The position numbers were made by a program, and so were the translations under genes. Source: Candidatus Uhrbacteria bacterium (GTDB taxonomy: Bacteria; Patescibacteriota; Patescibacteriia; UBA9934; GWF2-40-263). From it: 22,329 nucleotides of DNA. Positions within the stretch are counted from its first letter, which is position 1. The number at the start of each line of letters is the position of its first letter. The stretch is taken from assembly GCA_003511125.1 (NCBI GenBank), contig DOJV01000050.1:1-22329 (forward strand), written 5' to 3'. Under the pieces are notes generated by a model. It was not told the DNA's origin, searched no databases, and saw only the letters and a list, made by a program, of their open reading frames with translations. This document shows positions 16,058-22,329 of the stretch, in pieces.

Positions 16058-17692
16058 TTACTCCTCTACCGGCGGGACACTAACGTCTTCCAACTCGACT
16101 CCGGGTTCCATAAGAATACGTAAAGCTTCGGGCATTTCTTTTTTAACGACAGCCGAGACTACAGGACGTGGAGTTGGTTTTTCTTGAATGATTGGATTTT
16201 TAATTGTGGGTGCAAATTCAATATCTGAATCAAAACTAACTGCGGGCTCAAAAAGCGATTTATCTTCAACTGCTTCTTCTTCGATGCCGGGCAAAGTGGC
16301 TGGTGGCGCTTCTTTTTTGCTAGGCGTTGGCGGCGTGGCTCGATAAAGCGGAGTTTCTTCGGAAGCAACCGGTAAGGAAACCGGCGGTTCGGCGCGACGG
16401 GATTCGGTTTTTTTGATAAGTGGGGCTTTAATGGTAATGGTTGGGAAATGCCAAAGCGAAGCCAATTCTTCGACACACATAACTCTAGGTGTAGCCCCCA
16501 AAGTAAAACTGCGATTTTTGTAAGCTTGGGTTACCCGAGTTTGGCGATGTCGGTAAGTCCATTTTTGCCAAAAATAATCACCTTTGGGAATTTGCGGACC
16601 ATACATACCAAATTCATTCAAACCCGGACTATTAAAAGACAAAAGAAAACCCTTAACCATGGAGGCCCGGGTACTTTTATTAAAGACACCTTTTTTACCA
16701 AAATAAAGAATTCGAACCTTAGTTTCAAAACCAATTTTGGAAATTTTATTGGCAACAGCCTCAACCTGAGCTTTTTCGGCTAAAGTAATTTTAAAGGCTC
16801 GCCAAATATCATCGGTCTTTGGTTTTTCTTCGGTACTCAAACCAAACATGGCGTTAATATCAACCCCGGTCAACTCATTAACAAAACCACCGGGCCAAGA
16901 CAACAACGCACTCAAAGCTCCGTTGCCCGATTTCGCTTTAGCGTCAACGCCGTAAACTTTATTAATAAATTTTGTACCTTCTTCTTTCCAACTAAGTTTG
17001 GTTGGAGAAAAGACAATTTGAAAAAAGAAACACTCACCGGGCCGCATGCGACTCATTTGTTCCAACATGTTTGCCAACGGATCTTTGAGTTCTTGCGACA
17101 TACTGTGCTCAAAAGATGGCCAGGTTCGAAAAGGCACGTGATTATCTTTTTTTAATTTAAATTCCGTACCCCACATATCCCATTCCGGATCGGGAAATCT
17201 GGAGGGAACAATTTTGGCATAATCTTCGACCTCGGCAATTTGGGCATCGGGATACTGGGCATAAATTGAAGCCTCGACCATATCGCGAAACCTGGTCTGA
17301 CAACGAAAATAATATTGAATGTAACCGCCAACAGAAGCAATTTCAATACTAAAACGCGGCTGTTGTTTACCATCAAACCAAATCTCTTTCCAAAGCAAAT
17401 TGGAGTTGGCACCTTCTAAAGCACTAAAAATATTCTCGATGGCTTTTGGACTTTGTTCGGTCATTTTTGGCACATCAATAGCCAAAAGACTGTATTGCAA
17501 ACGACCGTCGTAAATACTTTGACGATAATCTTTCCAAATTTCCATGAAACCCTCTAAAATAATCGCGGCAATGGGAATCCAGCCGACAAGCAAAACCACT
17601 TCTAACAAAGCCACATCAATACGCTGGCTTAAAAAAGCGTGTAAATACATTTGTGGCACGGACCAATCGACGGTGATGACCGTAAGAAACAT
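16058..17692 (-). CDS. DUF8128-like membrane protein, partner of the ATPases (544 aa)
   Basis: One clear membrane segment near the N-terminus (about 27-49, VALLEVVLLVGWIPIAAIIL) is followed by a large soluble domain (50-420) with VGGYIQYYFRCQTRFRDMVE and, near the end, GDYFWQKWTYRHR and CVEELASLWHFP. I recognise this as the CPR family I know as DUF8128, regularly upstream of VirD4-like ATPases. The last 120 residues are rich in Pro, Glu, Lys and Ala and probably disordered. It likely anchors the two soluble ATPases to the membrane (inference). The 105-bp gap to the next gene contains imperfect GATTGAGT repeats (15983-16018) but no promoter that I can see. Its own promoter places the transcript start within about 4 nt of the ATG. 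Confidence 0.8.
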   Translation of the reverse strand: MFLTVITVDWSVPQMYLHAFLSQRIDVALLEVVLLVGWIPIAAIILEGFMEIWKDYRQSIYDGRLQYSLLAIDVPKMTEQSPKAIENIFSALEGANSNLLWKEIWFDGKQQPRFSIEIASVGGYIQYYFRCQTRFRDMVEASIYAQYPDAQIAEVEDYAKIVPSRFPDPEWDMWGTEFKLKKDNHVPFRTWPSFEHSMSQELKDPLANMLEQMSRMRPGECFFFQIVFSPTKLSWKEEGTKFINKVYGVDAKAKSGNGALSALLSWPGGFVNELTGVDINAMFGLSTEEKPKTDDIWRAFKITLAEKAQVEAVANKISKIGFETKVRILYFGKKGVFNKSTRASMVKGFLLSFNSPGLNEFGMYGPQIPKGDYFWQKWTYRHRQTRVTQAYKNRSFTLGATPRVMCVEELASLWHFPTITIKAPLIKKTESRRAEPPVSLPVASEETPLYRATPPTPSKKEAPPATLPGIEEEAVEDKSLFEPAVSFDSDIEFAPTIKNPIIQEKPTPRPVVSAVVKKEMPEALRILMEPGVELEDVSVPPVEE

Positions 17693-17702
17693 ATCGTTGA
17701 TT

Positions 17703-17711
17703 ATTATAGCA
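17703..17711 (-). promoter_or_regulatory. Extended -10 promoter of the DUF8128/ATPase unit
   Basis: TGCTATAAT on the minus strand is a perfect extended -10 (TG-N-TATAAT). No convincing -35 is seen, as usual for this class. The start would be about 17696, only some 4 nt before the ATG at 17692, so the mRNA is nearly leaderless, in keeping with the lack of a Shine-Dalgarno. Confidence 0.65.
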
Positions 17712-17720
17712 TGAAAGGGT

Positions 17721-17770
17721 GGTTAAGGGGAGTTAAGGGTGGTTAAGGGTGGTTAAGGGTGGTTAAGCGG
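17721..17770. repeat. Tandem decamer repeat, five units
   Basis: Five consecutive 10-bp units of consensus GGTTAAGGGT, with the central copies exact and the outer ones changed at one to two positions, plus a decayed sixth copy (GGTTGTGG). It lies directly upstream of the extended -10 promoter on the minus strand, replacing where a -35 region would be. Confidence 0.9.
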
Positions 17771-17790
17771 GGTTGTGGAAAAAAACAAAA

Positions 17791-17820
17791 GACAGCGAAT
17801 TGTCTTCGCTGTCTTTTTTT
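17791..17820. terminator. Terminator after secF, possibly bidirectional
   Basis: A 9-bp stem GACAGCGAA/TTCGCTGTC (17791-17813) with a 5-nt loop is flanked by eight or so T on the plus strand and by TTTTGTTTTTTT on the minus strand. It ends the secD-secF transcript and would equally stop plus-strand transcripts. Confidence 0.85.
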
Positions 17821-17845
17821 TCTTATTTCTATATATTGCTGTACT

Positions 17846-18742
17846 TTATTTCCCTCTCCGAAACTTCTCCCAAGTTACTAGCAACGGACTGGCGATAAAG
17901 ATCGAGGAGTAAGCACCGGTACCAATACCAACCAAAAGCGCCAAGGCAAACGGACGAGTAGAATCGCCGCCGAAAAAGAAGATAGCAACCAAGGCTAACA
18001 TGGTGGTTAAAGTGGTGTACAAGGAACGAGCGATTGTTTGTCTGATGGAACTATCCACAACTTCTTCGAAAGTATCGCCTCCGCTATAACGAGAAAGATT
18101 TTCGCGAGTCCGGTCAAAAACCACAATAGTGTCGTTAATCGAATAACCGAGAATGGTTAAAGCCGCGGCCACGAAAGCCGTATCGATTTGCCAGCCAAAA
18201 AAATAACCAAGGACGGAAAACAAACCGAGTGGCACGATAACGTCGTGAAAACCGGCTAAAATAGTTAAAACGCCGTACTTCCAAGAAACCACGGGCTCGG
18301 AAACTTTGCGGAAAACAAAGGCCACATAGGCGGCGATTAAAATCAAAACAATGATTACGCCGGTAATGGTTTTGCGGCGTAACTCTGAACCGATCGAAGG
18401 GCCAAAAGAATCAAATCTCAATTCTTGTAGATTTTCGTCGTTTTGCCTGAGAACAGACAACACTGTTTGGTGAGCTTCTTCGTCCAGAGACTCCAAACGA
18501 ATCAAAAAATTACTGTCACCGCTGGGCTGAACCACGGCATGAGTGTAACCAATATCAGACAATGAGGAGCGAATGTTGTCTAAACTCAATCCGGCTTCTG
18601 AACCTACTTCCATAAGACTACCGCCGGTAAAATCGATTCCGAAGTTAAAACCAAAGACCGTAATGGCCGCAATACTCAACCCCACCAATAAAGTCGAAAT
18701 TGAATACCAGACACGACGATGTTTAACAATTGAAAATTTCAT
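17846..18742 (-). CDS. secF: Protein translocase subunit SecF (298 aa)
   Basis: SecF works with SecD in the inner membrane, using the proton gradient to help pull proteins through SecYEG. Visible marks: first membrane helix at about 12-30, GIDFTGGS at 35-42, a periplasmic domain to about 120, then five membrane segments with GYSINDTIVVFDRTRENLS, the SLYTTLTTMLAL stretch and GTGAYSSIFIASPLL. The length is usual for a stand-alone SecF. It starts 8 nt after the secD stop and is followed by a strong terminator, so the two form an operon. No Shine-Dalgarno. Confidence 0.97.
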   Translation of the reverse strand: MKFSIVKHRRVWYSISTLLVGLSIAAITVFGFNFGIDFTGGSLMEVGSEAGLSLDNIRSSLSDIGYTHAVVQPSGDSNFLIRLESLDEEAHQTVLSVLRQNDENLQELRFDSFGPSIGSELRRKTITGVIIVLILIAAYVAFVFRKVSEPVVSWKYGVLTILAGFHDVIVPLGLFSVLGYFFGWQIDTAFVAAALTILGYSINDTIVVFDRTRENLSRYSGGDTFEEVVDSSIRQTIARSLYTTLTTMLALVAIFFFGGDSTRPFALALLVGIGTGAYSSIFIASPLLVTWEKFRRGK

Positions 18743-18750
18743 AAATCTTT

Positions 18751-20793
18751 TTACTTAATTTCTTTTACGCCAGTAAAATACATCCAGGTTTTGTGCAACC
18801 AGGTGATTCTTTGAGCTGATAAAAGATAGGTTCTGGTCACGGCAATGGCCGTAAACATGGAAAAAAGGATACCAATCGACAAGGTTAAAGCAAAACCCTT
18901 AACAAAACTGGAACTAAAACCATACAACACGATTGCGGCGATTAAAGTGGTAACATTTCCGTCGCGAATGGCCGGCCAGGCACGTTTAAAACCCTCGTCA
19001 ATGGCCGAACGCAGATCACGACCGGCACGCAGTTCTTCTTTGGTTCGTTCAAAAATCAGCACATTGGCGTCAACTGCCATACCAACCGAAAGAACCAAAC
19101 CGGCAATACCGGAAAGTGAAATAGTAACCCCAAAAATCCGATAAGCCGCCAGGTTTAAAACCGCATAAAGGGCCAAGGCTAAAATAGCAATAATACCGGG
19201 CAGACGATAAATACCCACCATAAACAAACCAACCAAAGCAAATCCGATCAAAGCGGCAAAAATACTCTTTTCAAGTGAAATCTTACCCAAAATTGGGCCA
19301 ACAGTTTGCTGGGAAATCAAATGAATCGGTACAGGCAAGGCGCCGGCGTTTAAACGTTGAGCCAACATTTTAGCTTCATCCAAAGTAAAATTACCGGTAA
19401 TAATTGCCTGACCACCGTAAATGGCATCTTGAACAGTGGGTACGGAAATTGGCAAACCGTCTAGAAAAATTGCCACACGGAGACCAACGTTTCGACTGGT
19501 GATTTGTCCAAACAAATCAGCGCCTTCGCTATTAAACAACAAGGATACGTGAGGCGAGCCGGTGTTTTGATCAAACTCGACACGAGCGGTTTTTAATTGC
19601 TGACCGGTTAAGTTGGTATTTTTCCACTGTTCATCGACTTGAGCAATGTCATTCAAAGTCGTTAAAGGAACAAGAACTCTTTCAAGATTATAAGCCGGAA
19701 CAAATTCTTCGGCTTTTTTGTAAATAACATGATAGCCGAATTCGGTTTCGACGACTTCAGAAATTCCATTGACCGGCAGATTATAAGCCGCCAACTCGAA
19801 AGCCGGCACGGTTTGACCCGGTTCGATCCAACCCAAATAACCACCAGATTCTTTGGAACCAGGATCAGTTGAATAAGCCTGAGCTTTTTGAACAAAATTT
19901 TCAGCCGTCAAATCAGCCAATAAATTTGTTAGTTGAACATTGGCTTCGATGGCTGAAATTGGATCGGTACAACGAAGTTTGCCTTCAAAACAAATCAAAA
20001 TATGTGAAAGCTCCATACGCTTGGAATCTTTCTTTTCAACATATCGAACAATGTTTAAACCCTCTTCGTTTTCAATAACTTTATAGGCAAAAGATCCTTC
20101 CTTAGTCCATAAATTCAGGGTTTCTTGAACCAAATAACCAAGAGTTTCATTTTTAGCGGTAATCCAACCAAGATCTTGACCGTTAAATTCTGTTTTTAAT
20201 GCCTCCCAGTCCTCGTTGTTTTTAGCCCGTAACAAAATATCGTCGGCTCGCTGACGCTCTGAAGCGTTGGCTGTGTCGATAATCTGTTGTTCTTCGGCAG
20301 TGGCGGCTCGGCCGACTTCGGTATTTTCTTCTTTAAACTCAAGAATTGGAGTTTCGCCAATCTGTTTGATAGCTTCGGAAACATCTAAAACTCCGGCCAA
20401 GTCGACAATAATGCGATTATCGTGCGAAGTGGTAACGGTTGGTTCAGAAACCCCAAAGGAGTTTACTCGACGTTCGATAACATCGCGCACACCTTCAAGA
20501 GCCGCTTCTTGATCATCATTATTTATATTGGCCATGTCGGCTTCGTAAATAAGATGGGTGCCGCCTTGAAGATCTAAACCCAAACGATAAGGGACGTCTT
20601 TGATTTCCAAAACCGAAGTGTTTAGACCGGTTAAATTTCCGGCCCAGGCCAAACTTTGATTCCAATAGTTTGGAAAATCAAAAGCTCCGGCCACTAAAGT
20701 AAAAATTAGGAAAAAGGCAGTCAAGGCCGGGACGACCCACTTTTTCTTGGTTCGACCAGATCCGGATGAATTTTTCCGCTTCCATGTTTGCAT
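18751..20793 (-). CDS. secD: Protein translocase subunit SecD with inserted parvulin-type PPIase region (680 aa)
   Basis: SecD signatures: membrane helix about 19-38, LGLDLQGGTHL at 71-81, VRDVIERRVNSFGVSEPTV at 102-120, and a C-terminal six-helix part with GMAVDANVLIFERTKEELR from 571. The periplasmic loop is unusually long. Residues 258-362 read as a parvulin/rotamase domain: RMELSHILI, then YSTDPGSKESGGYLGWIEPG (308-327), VPAFELAAYNLPVNGISEVV and TEFGYHVIYKK (350-360). Residues about 180-255 look like a second, decayed copy (ADDILLRA, DLGWITA, GLNIVRYVEKK). A parvulin insert would put a prolyl isomerase or chaperone directly at the exit of the translocon. The fusion is visible; the activity is inferred. 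Confidence 0.95.
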   Translation of the reverse strand: MQTWKRKNSSGSGRTKKKWVVPALTAFFLIFTLVAGAFDFPNYWNQSLAWAGNLTGLNTSVLEIKDVPYRLGLDLQGGTHLIYEADMANINNDDQEAALEGVRDVIERRVNSFGVSEPTVTTSHDNRIIVDLAGVLDVSEAIKQIGETPILEFKEENTEVGRAATAEEQQIIDTANASERQRADDILLRAKNNEDWEALKTEFNGQDLGWITAKNETLGYLVQETLNLWTKEGSFAYKVIENEEGLNIVRYVEKKDSKRMELSHILICFEGKLRCTDPISAIEANVQLTNLLADLTAENFVQKAQAYSTDPGSKESGGYLGWIEPGQTVPAFELAAYNLPVNGISEVVETEFGYHVIYKKAEEFVPAYNLERVLVPLTTLNDIAQVDEQWKNTNLTGQQLKTARVEFDQNTGSPHVSLLFNSEGADLFGQITSRNVGLRVAIFLDGLPISVPTVQDAIYGGQAIITGNFTLDEAKMLAQRLNAGALPVPIHLISQQTVGPILGKISLEKSIFAALIGFALVGLFMVGIYRLPGIIAILALALYAVLNLAAYRIFGVTISLSGIAGLVLSVGMAVDANVLIFERTKEELRAGRDLRSAIDEGFKRAWPAIRDGNVTTLIAAIVLYGFSSSFVKGFALTLSIGILFSMFTAIAVTRTYLLSAQRITWLHKTWMYFTGVKEIK

Positions 20794-20823
20794 AATTCTT
20801 TAAAATTAGAGGTCTAAAAGATA

Positions 20824-20852
20824 AAATTAAAATCGGCATTATCTTATGACAA
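20824..20852 (-). promoter_or_regulatory. Possible promoter upstream of secD
   Basis: Minus-strand TTGTCA (20847-20852) is followed after 17 bp by TAATTT (20824-20829). An overlapping alternative uses TAAGAT as -10. The 93-bp gap before secD is AT-rich and no terminator separates it from the small membrane protein upstream, so read-through is also possible. Confidence 0.35.
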
Positions 20853-20886
20853 ATGTCGATTTTACACAAGAGAACAAGTGGAAAAC

Positions 20887-21132
20887 CTAGGTTTTAGACT
20901 TTTCAGATATTTTTTTTGAAAATCTGGAATTGATTAAAACAACCGGGATTCCCAAAAAAATGATTAGAAACAAAGGAATCTGAAAAAACCAGAAAAAAAC
21001 CAAAAAAGTAAAAACTTCCTTTGGCATCTTCAAAAGAAAAAAGCCCGAGGAAACCGCCGCTTCGACTAAAATCAAAAAAACTACCAATGGAATAGAATGG
21101 TACAAAACAAAATTTTTCAATCGAAAAGACAT
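20887..21132 (-). CDS. Small membrane protein, unknown (81 aa)
   Basis: Not recognised. Two strongly hydrophobic segments (about residues 12-34 and 41-66) with a short KMPKEV linker, and a basic Ser/Lys-rich end (NSRFSKKISEKSKT). It starts 4 nt after the stop of the gene upstream, so the two small genes are likely translated together. Nothing shows a specific role. Confidence 0.6.
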   Translation of the reverse strand: MSFRLKNFVLYHSIPLVVFLILVEAAVSSGFFLLKMPKEVFTFLVFFWFFQIPLFLIIFLGIPVVLINSRFSKKISEKSKT

Positions 21133-21136
21133 AAGA

Positions 21137-21511
21137 TTATTTTATTACATCAAGTATATCTAAAAAATCCACCAACCACACAAGTCGCCCAAAAAAAATC
21201 GGAAAAAAGTTATCGGGAAAAATAGACCAGATTTCATTAATAATTCTTTTAGGTGCTGGGTCGCCACAACAGCCAAAAATTGCCCCGGTGGAAAAAAAGG
21301 TGCTGGAAAAAATTAAAAATAAAATTATTTGGCTGATTAGATATTTTTTTAAACTTATTTTTTTTTGAAAAAAGAATACAACAAAAATCAGCAGGGCAAT
21401 TAATAAACCGACCAAAGTATAACCACCGACATTAACCGGGTGACATATGCTAGCCTTGCAGGCAATATTTCCGCCGAACGGCAAAAATTCGGAAACCGAG
21501 ACTGTAACCAT
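21137..21511 (-). CDS. Membrane protein, unknown (124 aa)
   Basis: Not recognised. The N-terminus (1-27) is polar with two cysteines (ACKASICHPVN). Two hydrophobic helices follow at about 31-48 and 57-77, separated by a short basic loop (QKKISLKK). Then comes GCCGDPAPKRI, and a hydrophobic C-terminal part rich in Phe and Ile. Four cysteines, all near predicted helix ends, could form disulfides or bind metal. It starts 17 nt after the DUF1294 gene and ends 4 nt before the next small membrane protein. Possibly a three-gene operon. Confidence 0.6.
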   Translation of the reverse strand: MVTVSVSEFLPFGGNIACKASICHPVNVGGYTLVGLLIALLIFVVFFFQKKISLKKYLISQIILFLIFSSTFFSTGAIFGCCGDPAPKRIINEIWSIFPDNFFPIFFGRLVWLVDFLDILDVIK

Positions 21512-21528
21512 AAAACCTAAAACTAAAC

Positions 21529-21921
21529 TTAGAGCTTAAAAAAAACAAAAGACTGGCAACAAACTTCTTTTGAAATCAAAAAAGCTATCAAAGCCAATTG
21601 TACCAAAAAAATCGCTGCGACTACAAATTGAAATGAACTCTTCCGAGTCTTGTGCCGAAAAACATTCATTCCCAGCAAGGCGCCGATACCACCACCGCAA
21701 ACCACAGAAAAATACAAAACCAATTCCGGCACCCGATCAATCCCCTGACCGGCGGCAATTTTGTCCCAACCGAAAAGAAGGAAGGCGGCAAGATTGACAG
21801 TAGCGAGAAATAAAATCAAAGGCGAGAAATCAAAATAAAAAAAAGACAGGCCAGCGATTGAGGTAAGTATGATAGCCCAAATGATCAGCCAAGTGAAAGT
21901 GGTTTTAGTGCGGCGTTTCAT
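21529..21921 (-). CDS. DUF1294 family membrane protein (130 aa)
   Basis: The family signature is present: FLLFGWDKIAAGQGIDRVPE, then LVLYFSVVCGGGIGALLGMN and FRHKTRKSSF. DUF1294 proteins are small inner-membrane proteins of unknown function. Four hydrophobic segments are visible: two before the signature, one inside it and one after. I take the ATG at 21921, which begins MKRRTKTTF as a normal positive-inside N-terminus. The longer frame start at 21978 would run through the divergent plus-strand promoter at 21929-21957 and adds a second hydrophobic stretch that the family lacks. Confidence 0.85.
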   Translation of the reverse strand: MKRRTKTTFTWLIIWAIILTSIAGLSFFYFDFSPLILFLATVNLAAFLLFGWDKIAAGQGIDRVPELVLYFSVVCGGGIGALLGMNVFRHKTRKSSFQFVVAAIFLVQLALIAFLISKEVCCQSFVFFKL

Positions 21922-21928
21922 AAAAATA

Positions 21929-21957
21929 TTGACAAAAAAACTAAGAATTAGTAACTT
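21929..21957 (+). promoter_or_regulatory. Plus-strand promoter, perfect -35
   Basis: TTGACA (21929-21934) and TAACTT (21952-21957) with a 17-bp spacer. Predicted start near 21964, pointing right, divergent from the DUF1294 gene whose ATG is at 21921. Confidence 0.6.
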
Positions 21958-21963
21958 ATTCGC

Positions 21964-22289
21964 ACGATCTAGCACCAAACGAGGTAAAATGAATTTTTTA
22001 TTTTGTTTATTCGTAGCTTTGTTCCTTTTTTCTCTACAACTCCTGGTACAGCAATCTCTTCCCTACTTCACGCGAGGAGGAACGGTCTTCAGCAAGCGTC
22101 CAGGCTTGTCCCGACACCGTCTGCCAACAAGGCTGACAAAAACCGATCTCGACCTTCGAGGAAGTCGACTTCGCCTTCATCGGGACCCAAATCGCCGAGA
22201 CCTTCAAGAAATCGCCTACCTCCTGCCTCGCGGCTATGCCCGGGCACCCCCGAATTCCTTTCCGCTCTTAAACCGAGCGGACTTTTTTT
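21964..22289 (+). ncRNA. Candidate structured RNA of about 325 nt
   Basis: Between the promoter and a strong terminator the sequence changes from AT-rich to GC-rich (about 22065-22260), unlike the rest of the window. It contains nested stems: ACGGT/ACCGT (22082-22086 with 22116-22120) around CAAGC/GCTTG (22093-22097 with 22104-22108); and CCGAT/ATCGG (22143-22147 with 22179-22183) around CTCGA-CCT-TCGAG (22148-22160) and the palindrome GAAGTCGACTTC (22161-22172). I find none of the landmarks of tmRNA, RNase P RNA or SRP RNA. An alternative is a plus-strand reading frame (ATG 21989, GAGG upstream, hydrophobic then Arg-rich) open past the terminator to the window end; reading through a terminator argues against it. 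Confidence 0.45.
22261..22289 (+). terminator. Intrinsic terminator of the plus-strand unit
   Basis: Perfect 7-bp stem TCCGCTC/GAGCGGA (22261-22267 with 22275-22281), 7-nt loop, then C and seven T, with more T-rich sequence after it. Confidence 0.85.
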
Positions 22290-22312
22290 ATTTCTTTTTT
22301 CCAATGATCCTC

Positions 22313-22329
22313 TACCGGCAGAGCCGGTA
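22313..22329. repeat. Perfect hairpin at the window edge
   Basis: TACCGGC-AGA-GCCGGTA, 7-bp arms with a 3-nt loop, ending exactly at the last base; it may be part of a longer element beyond the window. Confidence 0.6.

Noticed and set aside
16021..16058. Possible tRNA end (AGTTCAATCCCT)
   Set aside because: No acceptor stem, D arm or anticodon arm could be laid out upstream; the sequence is repetitive GATTGAGT-type DNA.
17721..17770. Decamer array as a telomere or CRISPR
   Set aside because: Units are contiguous without spacers and lie inside the contig next to a promoter; neither fits.
22050..22252. Frame with an internal TGA suggesting TGA = glycine (code 25)
   Set aside because: All long genes here are free of in-frame TGA, paralog 1 uses TGA as its stop just after the conserved EENN tail, and no start codon serves that frame.
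22089..22304. Minus-strand 71-codon frame over the GC-rich island
   Set aside because: It begins inside the T-rich side of the plus-strand terminator, has no recognisable motif and runs opposite clear RNA stems; more likely a chance frame.

Overview
The window looks like part of a genome from the Candidate Phyla Radiation (Patescibacteria). The evidence is the AT-leaning composition, the near absence of Shine-Dalgarno sequences, a large cysteine-rich protein family that I know (from memory) almost only from these bacteria, and the pairing of a DUF8128-type membrane protein with VirD4-like ATPases. I cannot place it more precisely. All recognised protein genes are on the minus strand, so transcription runs from right to left; only small RNA-like elements appear on the plus strand.

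Right edge (about 21922-22329): no convincing protein gene, but a plus-strand promoter, a GC-rich hairpin-rich stretch and a clear intrinsic terminator, i.e. a candidate structured RNA of about 325 nt. Next come three small membrane-protein genes (a DUF1294 protein and two unknowns, 20887-21921), then secD-secF (17846-20793), which encode the export accessory subunits SecD and SecF. The SecD carries an inserted parvulin-type prolyl isomerase region, apparently doubled. A terminator at 17791-17820 closes this operon.

Middle (12617-17692): a three-gene unit with an extended -10 promoter and an almost leaderless first gene. It encodes a membrane-anchored DUF8128-like protein followed by two paralogous VirD4/TraD-like ATPases, one with a C-terminal zinc ribbon. 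Together they look like a CPR-type DNA or protein translocation module. No relaxase is visible.

Left (1-12416): the most unusual part. Five full-length paralogs (574-579 aa) of one cysteine-rich CPR family lie head to tail, interleaved with four unrelated accessory genes: NYN-domain nuclease (broken), Bro-N/DinD-like, Fic AMP-transferase and RhuM. Spacings are often only -8 to +10 nt, so several are probably co-translated. The paralogs have lost the zinc ligands of the N-terminal module but keep the C-terminal ribbon and the central Cys-x2-Cys ladders.

The NYN gene is interrupted by a 160-bp hairpin-rich insertion flanked by 5-bp direct repeats, and precise removal restores the frame. A 117-bp inverted-repeat element sits between paralogs 3 and 4. 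A short promoter-hairpin-terminator unit (about 80 nt, plus strand) lies antisense to the 3' end of the NYN gene. The Fic promoter is overlapped by three copies of an 11-bp motif that look like operators. All functional statements rest on motif reading and memory of families; no search was run.
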